A stretch of DNA of 64,000 bases, taken from assembly GCF_900099765.1 (NCBI RefSeq), contig NZ_FNDX01000004.1:62001-126000 (forward strand). The letters are read 5' to 3'. Both the position numbers and the translations under genes were made by a program. Origin of the DNA: Paenibacillus typhae. Its GTDB lineage: Bacteria > Bacillota > Bacilli > Paenibacillales > Paenibacillaceae. The first letter of the stretch is position 1. Each line of letters opens with the position of its first letter. The notes beneath the pieces are model-generated. The model had not been told where the DNA came from. It ran no database searches and saw only the letters and a program-made list of their open reading frames with translations. This document shows, piece after piece, positions 51,687-59,350 of the stretch.

Positions 51687-52592
51687 TTAATTAAATGATA
51701 AGATTGCCTGTTTCAGTAGTCCGCCATTCGCATCAAGCGCCTCTCCTGCCGCCTTAGCATCTAACCCCGTTTTAATCATCATGATCGCCAGCTTACAATT
51801 CAATCCTGCCTTCTCAAGTGTTTCTGCGGCGGTTGAAGCATCTACATCCGTAGTACTCATGATAATACGGATTGAACGGTCCACCAGCTTAACGTTGCTC
51901 GCCTTTAAATCCACCATTAAGTTGTTATACGTTTTCCCTAACTTGACCATGGTGCATGTGGTCAGCATGTTAAGCACCAGCTTTTGAGCGGTCCCTGCCT
52001 TTAACCGGGTCGAGCCGCTAATGACCTCCGGCCCTACAACAGGTGAAATACAAATATCTACAATAGGTTCAAACATTGAGCCTTTGTTATTGCACACACC
52101 GATCGTTGCTGCTCCCAGCTCTTTTGCCTTTGTTAAAGCTGCAATAACAAACTTTGCACTGCCGCTTGCCGAAATGCCTATTAGGACATCCTTCTCTGTG
52201 ACACCAATGCTTTCGATTAATGCAATCCCTTCATCAGCATCGTCTTCACAGCCTTCAACCGCATTTCGTAAAGCAATATCACCCCCAGCAATATACCCCT
52301 GTACCAGGGACGGATCGGTACCAAAGGTAGGAGGACATTCGGAAGCATCCAAAACACCCAATCTTCCTGATGTGCCTGCTCCTATATACAACATTCTTCC
52401 ACCAGCAGACAGTCTGTGGTGCAGAACATCTACCGCCCTTGCAATCTGCGGAATTTCCTTAGCGATAGCCCCGGAGACCAGAGCATCTTGTTGATTCATT
52501 AACTGGACCATTTGTTCTGTGGTACATTCATCAATCAACAGGGTGTCTGGATTTACAGCCTCAGTTGTTAATCCCGCAAGATAGTCGTTCAT
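51687..52592 (-). CDS. murQ: N-acetylmuramic acid 6-phosphate etherase MurQ
   Basis: The 301-residue SIS-fold lyase cleaves the lactyl ether of MurNAc 6-phosphate to give GlcNAc 6-phosphate and D-lactate. It has YIGAGTSGRLGVLDASECPPTFG, GCEDDADEG with the catalytic Glu region, GISASGSAKFV and STRLKAGTAQKLVLNM. The start at 52592 is chosen because GGAGG lies 6 bases upstream; the ATG at 52598 directly follows it. It is the first gene of the long unit down to murK. Confidence 0.97.
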   Translation of the reverse strand: MNDYLAGLTTEAVNPDTLLIDECTTEQMVQLMNQQDALVSGAIAKEIPQIARAVDVLHHRLSAGGRMLYIGAGTSGRLGVLDASECPPTFGTDPSLVQGYIAGGDIALRNAVEGCEDDADEGIALIESIGVTEKDVLIGISASGSAKFVIAALTKAKELGAATIGVCNNKGSMFEPIVDICISPVVGPEVISGSTRLKAGTAQKLVLNMLTTCTMVKLGKTYNNLMVDLKASNVKLVDRSIRIIMSTTDVDASTAAETLEKAGLNCKLAIMMIKTGLDAKAAGEALDANGGLLKQAILSFN

Positions 52593-52782
52593 AGTCATCC
52601 TCCTTCTTGTCAGCTAAACCTCACAACTAATTAACAATGAATGTTAGAATACCATACATTTATTAATTTTTATACTAATATATATCCTGTAAACCGTCAA
52701 TAGATTTTGAAATAAATTTTTATGAGTAAATTTTATTGCGGTTTTTTATTTCAATACTTTATACGATCTGTTATATCATAAA

Positions 52783-52797
52783 TGTAAAGCGCTTACA
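52783..52797. promoter_or_regulatory. cre-like site upstream of murQ
   Basis: TGTAAAGCGCTTACA is a cre box with one extra base in the left half. It is the same variant as at the other ABC locus (TGTAAAACGCTTACA at 36653-36667). Confidence 0.5.
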
Positions 52798-52888
52798 ATA
52801 ATGAGGTTTCAAGCCAACATTTTACTGGTTAAAAGCAGATGGTTTTATTATGTAGATAATCTGACATAGCCCAAGAAAGCCGCTCATA

Positions 52889-52922
52889 CAAAAAAAGCAT
52901 TGACCGATGATCGATCAATGCT
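52889..52922 (-). terminator. terminator of murR
   Basis: Minus strand: AGCATTGA with TCAATGCT, inner CGATC pairs, then TTTTTTT, 25 bases after the murR stop. Confidence 0.8.
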
Positions 52923-52947
52923 TCTCTAAAATCCATTCTATGAGAGA

Positions 52948-53811
52948 CTAATATCTGAGCTTTTTCTTCAATATGTTATGGGTTTTGGTTAATGAGGATT
53001 TGACCTGTTCATATTCTGCACTTGCGACACCGGCAAATAAAATATCGACAATTGTCAGCATAGCAATCCGCGAGCCCATAGCACCACTGCGGATGGTTAT
53101 TTCAGGTGTAGATATACTGAGAACAATATCCGCCCGAACTGCAAGCTCACTTTTATTGTATCTCGTAATCGCAATACAAGTCGCTTTATTCTTTTGGGCA
53201 ATGATCAGGGCATCAATAATATCACCGGTTGCCCCAGAGTTAGAAATGAAAATAGCAACATCATCTTTCCCGAGTAAGGTTGCTGCAGTGAGCTGACTAT
53301 GACCATCGGTATAGGCATGACACATCTTGTTAATCCGTGAGAATTTCTGTTCCCCGTCCATACATACGATTCCTGAAGCCCCTATCCCAAAGAAAACAAT
53401 CCTCTTACTATGACACAGTACTTCTACCGCCCGTGCAATCTCTTTCCGGTCAACGACACTGAGTGTGTCCTCAATAGACTTGACGTTATTCAATGAAATA
53501 TTTGAAATAATGGTTGAGAGATCATCACCCGGCTGAATATCCGTATACTGGGCCTTTGAATCCTCGTCACGGGAACCCAAAGAAGCAGATATACTCACAA
53601 TAAAATTGCGGTATCCGCTGTAGCCCATCGTTTTACAGAACCGCAGGACCGAAGCATCGCTTGTTTTACTCGATTGGGCCAATTCCTTAATGGATAAATG
53701 GGGGATTTCTTCCTTATTTTCCAGGATATAATCCCCGACCATCCGTTCAACCGGAGTAAAGCTTTCCCTCATTTCACGAATCTTGATTAATATATTGTCA
53801 TTTAAAGTCAT
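52948..53811 (-). CDS. murR: MurR-type RpiR family regulator
   Basis: The 287-residue regulator has an N-terminal RpiR helix-turn-helix (LSIKELAQSSKTSDASVLRFCKTMGYSGYRNF) and a C-terminal SIS domain (FFGIGASGIVCMDGEQKF, FISNSGATGDIIDAL) that binds phosphosugars. Next to murQ it is most likely a sensor of MurNAc 6-phosphate or GlcNAc 6-phosphate controlling the salvage cluster. It is terminated separately from murQ. Confidence 0.88.
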   Translation of the reverse strand: MTLNDNILIKIREMRESFTPVERMVGDYILENKEEIPHLSIKELAQSSKTSDASVLRFCKTMGYSGYRNFIVSISASLGSRDEDSKAQYTDIQPGDDLSTIISNISLNNVKSIEDTLSVVDRKEIARAVEVLCHSKRIVFFGIGASGIVCMDGEQKFSRINKMCHAYTDGHSQLTAATLLGKDDVAIFISNSGATGDIIDALIIAQKNKATCIAITRYNKSELAVRADIVLSISTPEITIRSGAMGSRIAMLTIVDILFAGVASAEYEQVKSSLTKTHNILKKKLRY

Positions 53812-53888
53812 AATCTACCTACTCAAGATTTAATGAACATCATAGGTATTATCATAAACAATATAGACAACCTATTTCAATAGCATTA

Positions 53889-54890
53889 TCATTTTGCCAC
53901 ACTTAAATTCTTATCATTAGTCTGATCCGGCCATCCCGTCATGTAAAACTCCGTCCCGGCAAAGACCTGCGCTTTATCCGGGGGACTTGCCTCTGCCCCT
54001 GCCACATAAGCCCACGGTACACGCTGTCCCCGCAGCTCACTTAGGCCTGAAGCTGCATATTCGCTGTAACGGACAGTGGCTTCATTGGCCGGGTTGCCCC
54101 AGTTATCCCAGCCGGCAGGATGAATATGTGCCCCCAAACGGCAATTGACAAAGGCCGTTGCCGCATAGCTGCGCCATGGCCGCCCCAGATAGATGCCCGA
54201 GACATCATCACCGGCTGTCAGCAGACACTCCTCGAATACATAGCCGTATGCCTGATTCTCAGGCGTAGACGCTGCCGTTACATAACCGACGCCATCATGG
54301 GTGGAGCGCAGGCTGCGGATTTCACAATGCTCGAAATAGGCGGTGGCCCCGCCAAAAATAAAATCCACTGTCCCTTCGATATAGCAGCGGGAGTACAGCT
54401 GGCGGCACTGCTCATGGCGCCCGCGCAGCGGAATACCGCCAAAGGGGCCGCCATGCTTGTTCGCTGCAGGCAGCGGACCGGTAAAGATTGTGTCCTGATG
54501 CCCCTTGAATGCACAATTACGGAACACTGTCTCATCACAATGGGCATACAAGGCCAGTGCCTGGCCGATCTCCGGACCCTGCCCGGCAGTATTGGCTACA
54601 GTCAGATTTTCGATAACCAGCCTACTGCCGTTCAAAAACAGGGTCGGTGTGGCAAACGTCCCCTGCTCTGCCCTGGTCTCATCCGGCTGCCGGGCGTAAC
54701 GGTTATTCGTAATGACAACTTCACCGATCCCGGCAATGGTCAGATCCGAACGGTAGATCCGCACCGTCTCTTCATACACGCCTGACAGAACATACAGTGT
54801 CTCATGCTTCTGAGAGGGCCGGCGCTCAAGCTCATCCACTGCCTCCTGGATTGTCCGGTAATCGCAAAAGGCCTCTTTTCCTACCCACAT
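53889..54890 (-). CDS. pectinesterase (carbohydrate esterase family 8), cytosolic
   Basis: The 333-residue beta-helix enzyme removes methyl esters from galacturonan. Catalytic motifs are FKGHQDTIF (Gln, Asp), IEGTVDFIFGGA (Asp) and IYLGRPWRSYA (Arg, Trp). It has no signal peptide, so it should act on imported, methylated oligogalacturonides. The start at 54890 has GGGGAGG eight bases upstream; the ATG at 54896 is too near. It is divergent from the LacI regulator gene. Confidence 0.93.
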   Translation of the reverse strand: MWVGKEAFCDYRTIQEAVDELERRPSQKHETLYVLSGVYEETVRIYRSDLTIAGIGEVVITNNRYARQPDETRAEQGTFATPTLFLNGSRLVIENLTVANTAGQGPEIGQALALYAHCDETVFRNCAFKGHQDTIFTGPLPAANKHGGPFGGIPLRGRHEQCRQLYSRCYIEGTVDFIFGGATAYFEHCEIRSLRSTHDGVGYVTAASTPENQAYGYVFEECLLTAGDDVSGIYLGRPWRSYAATAFVNCRLGAHIHPAGWDNWGNPANEATVRYSEYAASGLSELRGQRVPWAYVAGAEASPPDKAQVFAGTEFYMTGWPDQTNDKNLSVAK

Positions 54891-54968
54891 GGTCATGTCC
54901 TCCCCGTTTTGTTCACAAACAAGTATGATTATAGCGCTTTCTCAATCATTGTGCCAATAATAATTTTA

Positions 54969-54980
54969 ACGTGTGCATTT
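54969..54980. promoter_or_regulatory. LacI operator-like 12-mer 1
   Basis: ACGTGTGCATTT lies in the divergent gap between the pectinesterase and LacI genes and recurs exactly at 56147-56158 before uxaB. Confidence 0.5.
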
Positions 54981-55056
54981 CAAAATTCCCTTGACTTGGC
55001 AGGGTTTGAGGAATACACTGTAATCGTTAACAATTCACTTTTTCCGGGGAGAGCTT

Positions 55057-56052
55057 ATGATAACAATCAAAGACATTGCACGCGTTGCAGGCGTCTCCCA
55101 TACTACGGTGTCCAGAGCGCTGAACGGCAGCCCGCTGATCAAGAAAGTCACCCGCGACAAGATTGAACGGATCGCCGCCGAGATGAACTATGTGCCGAAT
55201 TACAATGCGAAGAGCCTTGTTACCAAACGGTCCTTCACCATCGGGCTATTCTTCTCCAGTATTGATCAGGGAACCTCGTCAAGCTTCCTGGTGGATGCAA
55301 TCAAGGGCATCAGCCATGCGCTGGACGAGAACTACAATCTGACCGTCCACGGGATTGACGGGGTACGTAATTTCGGCAACATTCAGCCGCAGCGCTTTGA
55401 CGGTATTCTAGTCATGAGCCAGAGCGATGAGGATAACGCTTTTATTTACCATGTCAAAACCATCGGCATCCCGCTTGTCGTGCTGAACCGTCAGCTGGAG
55501 GACCCCGGAATTATGAACGTGGTGGCGAACGACCGCGAAGGGGTCAGGGAAGCCATCGACTACGTGGTATCTCAAGGGCACCGGCAGCTTGCTATTATTG
55601 AAGGCAAACCCGGCTTCAAGTCCTCGACCGAGCGCAAGCAGGGCTTTTTGGACAGCCTGATCGCACACCGCATTCCGCTTAATTCAGATTATTTCGTACA
55701 GGGCGATTACAGCATTGAGAGCGGTTATGCCGCCATGTCCCGGCTGCTCAGTCTTCCGGAGCCTCCGGCCGCCGTCTTTTGCTCCAATGACGATATGGCC
55801 ATCGGGGCTATGAATGCCTGTTATGCCCATAAGATCAGCGTTCCGCAGCAGATTTCCCTGCTCGGGTTCGACGATATTATGTTTGCCCGGTACACGAATC
55901 CCGCCCTGACCACTGTCCGCAAGCCGATTGCGGATATCAGTGAGCTTGGCACGAAGATGCTGATCCAGCTGCTGCTGCAGCCGGACACCAAGCCCCAGCA
56001 GCTGTTTGTCAAGACGTCACTGGTTGTGCGCGATACGGTGGCAGACCGCTGA
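55057..56052 (+). CDS. LacI family transcriptional regulator of the galacturonate locus
   Basis: The 331-residue protein has an N-terminal LacI helix-turn-helix (TIKDIARVAGVSHTTVSRALNGSPLI) and a periplasmic-binding-protein-like sensor domain (GILVMSQSDED, VVANDREGVREAIDYV, VFCSNDDMAIGAM). Given the downstream uxaB-uxaA-uxaC genes it probably responds to galacturonate or a pathway product, like ExuR/KdgR types. GGGGAGAG precedes the ATG. Confidence 0.92.
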   Translation: MITIKDIARVAGVSHTTVSRALNGSPLIKKVTRDKIERIAAEMNYVPNYNAKSLVTKRSFTIGLFFSSIDQGTSSSFLVDAIKGISHALDENYNLTVHGIDGVRNFGNIQPQRFDGILVMSQSDEDNAFIYHVKTIGIPLVVLNRQLEDPGIMNVVANDREGVREAIDYVVSQGHRQLAIIEGKPGFKSSTERKQGFLDSLIAHRIPLNSDYFVQGDYSIESGYAAMSRLLSLPEPPAAVFCSNDDMAIGAMNACYAHKISVPQQISLLGFDDIMFARYTNPALTTVRKPIADISELGTKMLIQLLLQPDTKPQQLFVKTSLVVRDTVADR

Positions 56053-56146
56053 GTTCCCAGTTGCTTAAACCGCAAATCTCTGTTCTTGCAGAATCGGATC
56101 CCCTCATTCAGCAGGGTGAATCCGTTTCTTCCTGATAAAAATGTTC

Positions 56147-56158
56147 ACGTGTGCATTT
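56147..56158. promoter_or_regulatory. LacI operator-like 12-mer 2
   Basis: ACGTGTGCATTT lies within the near-palindrome AATGTTCACGTGTGCATT (7 of 9 pairs), 44 bases before the uxaB start. Confidence 0.6.
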
Positions 56159-56201
56159 ATTAAACTTTATCTATTTAAATTTAAAGGAGACGTTGAAAAC
56201 C

Positions 56202-57617
56202 ATGACAAACCGCCTATCCAGAACCACCCAGCCCGGCCTGCCCGTCTATCCTGAACGGATGATCCAGTTCGGCGAAGGCAACTTTATGCGCGCCTTTGTA
56301 GACTGGCAGCTGCAGCAGATGAACAACCAGGGGCTGTTTAACGGCAGCGCCGTGCTCGTTCAGCCGATCGGCCAGGGGCTCGGCGGACTGATGGCTGAGC
56401 AGGATAACCTCTATACCGTGCTGTTAAACGGGATCATGCAGGAGCAGACGGTGAACTCCCGGGAGATCATCACCAGCGTCAGCCGGGTGATCAACCTTTA
56501 TGACGATTACGCTGCCTATCTGGCTCTGGCTGAGGATGACGGTCTGGAATTCATCACTTCCAATACAACTGAAGCAGGCATTGCCTACAGCGCCGGCGAC
56601 AGTCTGGGTGATACACCTCCGAAGAGCTTTCCGGCCAAGCTGACCGCGCTGCTCCACAAACGCTTTGAGCTGGGCAAAAAGGGCTTCATCATTATTCCCT
56701 GCGAGCTGATCGACCGCAACGGCGAAAAGCTGCTGCAGATCGTGCAGCAGTATGCTGCAGAATGGCAACTGGGCGAGGATTTCAATAAATGGCTGGTGGA
56801 CGAAAACACCTTCTGCTGCAGCCTGGTAGACCGGATCGTACCGGGTTATCCGCGTGACAAGGCAGCCCAGCTGGAAGAGGAGCTGGGCTATAAGGACAAT
56901 CTGATCGTTACAGCCGAGCCATTCCTGTTCTGGGTTATTGAAGGTCCGGCATGGCTGTCCGAGAAGCTGCCGCTTGCCCAGGCCGGACTTAACGTGGTCG
57001 TCACTGACGATATGACTCCGTACCGCGAACGTAAGGTTCACCTGCTGAACGGCCCGCATACAGCAATGGTTCCGCTGGCTATGATGGCCGGTCTGGAGAC
57101 CGTCGAGGATGTAATGAACGACGAGACCTTCTTCCGCTTCGTGCAGGAGCTGATGAACGATGAGCTGAGCCCGATGCTGGATCTGCCTGCCGAGGAGCTG
57201 TCCTCCTACTCCGCTGCTGTACTGGAACGGTTCAGAAATCCGTTCGTCCGTCATGAGCTGGCATCCATCTCGCTGAACAGCATCTCAAAGTTCAAGTCCC
57301 GGCTGCTGCCGGTGCTGCTCCGCTACCGCCAGGAGCGCGGCCAGCTGCCTGAGCTGATGACGCTTGCCTTTGCCGCCTTGCTGCTCAGCTACCGCGGAGA
57401 CCGCGTGGCCAGACAAGACGGTGCTGAGGTGCTGGAAGCCTTCGACAAAGCCTGGAGCAACCCGGACAGCTTCGTGAAGACCATCCTTGCCGATGAGAGC
57501 CTGTGGGGCCAGGATCTGACACTTGTGCCTGGACTTGTGGACGGTGTTGCCGCCAAGCTGCAGGAGCTTGACCGCACCGACAGCCGTGCGGTGCTGCAGC
57601 AGGCTGTGCACCAATAG
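56202..57617 (+). CDS. uxaB: tagaturonate reductase (altronate oxidoreductase)
   Basis: The 471-residue NAD-dependent enzyme of the mannitol dehydrogenase family reduces D-tagaturonate to D-altronate in galacturonate breakdown. Seen are IQFGEGNFMRAFVDW (nucleotide loop), NTTEAGIAY, IPCELIDRNG, FCCSLVDRIVPGYP and the catalytic YRERKVHLLNGPHT. The start at 56202 has AAAGGAG about 12 bases upstream, somewhat long; an ATG at 56151 lies in the operator. Confidence 0.95.
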   Translation: MTNRLSRTTQPGLPVYPERMIQFGEGNFMRAFVDWQLQQMNNQGLFNGSAVLVQPIGQGLGGLMAEQDNLYTVLLNGIMQEQTVNSREIITSVSRVINLYDDYAAYLALAEDDGLEFITSNTTEAGIAYSAGDSLGDTPPKSFPAKLTALLHKRFELGKKGFIIIPCELIDRNGEKLLQIVQQYAAEWQLGEDFNKWLVDENTFCCSLVDRIVPGYPRDKAAQLEEELGYKDNLIVTAEPFLFWVIEGPAWLSEKLPLAQAGLNVVVTDDMTPYRERKVHLLNGPHTAMVPLAMMAGLETVEDVMNDETFFRFVQELMNDELSPMLDLPAEELSSYSAAVLERFRNPFVRHELASISLNSISKFKSRLLPVLLRYRQERGQLPELMTLAFAALLLSYRGDRVARQDGAEVLEAFDKAWSNPDSFVKTILADESLWGQDLTLVPGLVDGVAAKLQELDRTDSRAVLQQAVHQ

Positions 57618-57650
57618 AACAGCGGATTTAATTAGCCGGGAATGGGATGT

Positions 57651-57789
57651 ACTTTTGATACCTTACTAACCAAAATCAAAAGTCTTGCTGACGCAAAAAC
57701 TTTAATCCTATCTAACGGACCGAGATGCAGGCCCAATAGGGGCTCTGCAGTCCATAAGAATCAGAATAAGGCAGGTTCACTCCTGCCTT
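57651..57789 (+). other. three consecutive hairpins between uxaB and uxaA
   Basis: The 208-base gap contains ACTTTTGAT/ATCAAAAGT (57651-57683), TGCAGGCCC/GGGCTCTGCA (57726-57749, one bulge) and AAGGCAGG/CCTGCCTT (57768-57789). None is directly followed by a T-run, so they are mRNA structures rather than terminators. A GGAGG site for uxaA follows. Confidence 0.55.
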
Positions 57790-57825
57790 GATACCATAAC
57801 CACTTTTTTAGGAGGGACAGACAGC

Positions 57826-59313
57826 ATGAAACGATTAATGAAAATGAATCCCCGCGACACAGTCGCTGTAGCCCTGCGTCCGGTTACCGCCGGTGAGCAG
57901 CTTGAAATCGACGGGCTGACGGTGCAGGCAGGACAGGATATTCCGCAAGGGCATAAGATCGCCCTGACAGCCTTTAACGAAAATGACGTCATCACCAAAT
58001 ACGGCTATCCGATCGGGCATGCGATTGCCCCAATCGCAGCAGGCGACTGGATTCACACGCATAACATTAAGACCAATCTGGTCGGCGAAGAGGAATATGA
58101 CTATGTGCCTGACCTTCATCCGGTCACGTACCCCAAGCGCGACCTGACCTTTCAGGGCTACCGCCGCGCGAACGGCAAGGTCGGCATCCGCAACGACCTG
58201 TTCATAATCCCTACTGTCGGCTGTGTGAACGGCATTGCCGAGCAGATGCTGTCCGAGTTCAAGGCGGAGCACCCGGACCTGGGCGGCTTCGACAATCTTA
58301 CCGTGCTGAAGCACCCTTACGGCTGCTCCCAGCTGGGCGATGACCACCGCATGACGCGCAGCATTCTGCTGGATGCCGTAAATCATCCGAATGCCGGCGG
58401 CGTGCTCGTCTTCGGCCTTGGCTGTGAGAACAACATCGTCTCCGAATTCCGCAGCATTCTCGGCGATTATGATGAGAGCCGGGTCAAGTTCCTGGTCGCC
58501 CAGGAGGTTGGCAATGAGCTTGAAGCCGGACTGGCGCTCCTGGAAGAGCTGTATGATGCCGCCAAGGACGATAAGCGCGAGCCGGTTCCGCTCAGCGAGC
58601 TGAACATCGGCCTGAAATGCGGCGGCTCCGACGGCTTCTCCGGCATTACAGCCAACCCGCTGCTGGGCGCATTCTCCGATTTCATCATTTCCCAGGGCGG
58701 CACCTCGGTACTGACTGAAGTTCCGGAAATGTTCGGTGCCGAGAAAATGCTGATGGCCCGCGCGGAAAGCCGCGAGGTCTACGAGGATATCGTCTCCCTG
58801 ATCAACAATTTCAAGCAGTACTTCCTCTCCTACGGAGAGCCGGTATATGAGAATCCTTCGCCGGGCAACAAAGCCGGCGGTATCAGTACGCTGGAGGACA
58901 AATCACTCGGCTGTACCCAGAAGGCCGGTACTTCTCCCGTCGTTGACGTGCTGGATTACGGCGTAAAGCTGCGCAAAAAAGGCCTCAGCCTGCTGCAGGC
59001 TCCAGGCAACGATCTGGTAGCTGCTTCTGCTCTTGCCGCCTCCGACTGCCAGCTGGTGCTGTTTACCACCGGCCGCGGTACTCCATTCGGCAGCTTCGTG
59101 CCTACTGTAAAGGTAGCCACCAACAATGAGCTGTTCGCCAAAAAAGGCCACTGGATGGACTTCAATGCAGGTCCTCTGCTGGAAGTGCCGATGGCCGAAG
59201 TGCTGGAGGAGTTCATTTCCTACATCATTGCCGTGGCAAGCGGCCAGAAAACCCGCAACGAGCAGAACGAAGTACGCGAGCTGGCTATTTTCAAAACCGG
59301 GGTTACGCTATAA
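57826..59313 (+). CDS. uxaA: altronate dehydratase
   Basis: The 495-residue enzyme dehydrates D-altronate to 2-keto-3-deoxygluconate. It has an N-terminal SAF domain (about 10-85) and the C-terminal UxaA iron-dependent domain with NGKVGIRNDLFIIPTVGCVN, HPYGCSQLGDD, GCENNIVSEF and LKCGGSDGFSGITANP. GGAGGG precedes the ATG. The next gene, uxaC, starts 37 bases later. The kinase and aldolase that complete the pathway are not in the window. Confidence 0.96.
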   Translation: MKRLMKMNPRDTVAVALRPVTAGEQLEIDGLTVQAGQDIPQGHKIALTAFNENDVITKYGYPIGHAIAPIAAGDWIHTHNIKTNLVGEEEYDYVPDLHPVTYPKRDLTFQGYRRANGKVGIRNDLFIIPTVGCVNGIAEQMLSEFKAEHPDLGGFDNLTVLKHPYGCSQLGDDHRMTRSILLDAVNHPNAGGVLVFGLGCENNIVSEFRSILGDYDESRVKFLVAQEVGNELEAGLALLEELYDAAKDDKREPVPLSELNIGLKCGGSDGFSGITANPLLGAFSDFIISQGGTSVLTEVPEMFGAEKMLMARAESREVYEDIVSLINNFKQYFLSYGEPVYENPSPGNKAGGISTLEDKSLGCTQKAGTSPVVDVLDYGVKLRKKGLSLLQAPGNDLVAASALAASDCQLVLFTTGRGTPFGSFVPTVKVATNNELFAKKGHWMDFNAGPLLEVPMAEVLEEFISYIIAVASGQKTRNEQNEVRELAIFKTGVTL

Positions 59314-59350
59314 TCTCTTATCCTAAATTTCTTGTAAAGGGAGCGTCATC

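Larger units (their letters stand above)
52593..52947 (-). other. murQ-murR intergenic control region
   Basis: This 355-base A+T-rich gap holds a possible murQ promoter (extended -10 TGGTATTCT, rc of 52646-52651 with TGG; weak -35 near 52669), an inverted repeat TTGAAATAAA (52707-52716) / TTTATTTCAA (52745-52754), a cre-like palindrome (52783-52797) and the murR terminator (52889-52922). It therefore separates murR transcription from the murQ unit. The inverted repeat is a candidate MurR site. Confidence 0.55.
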
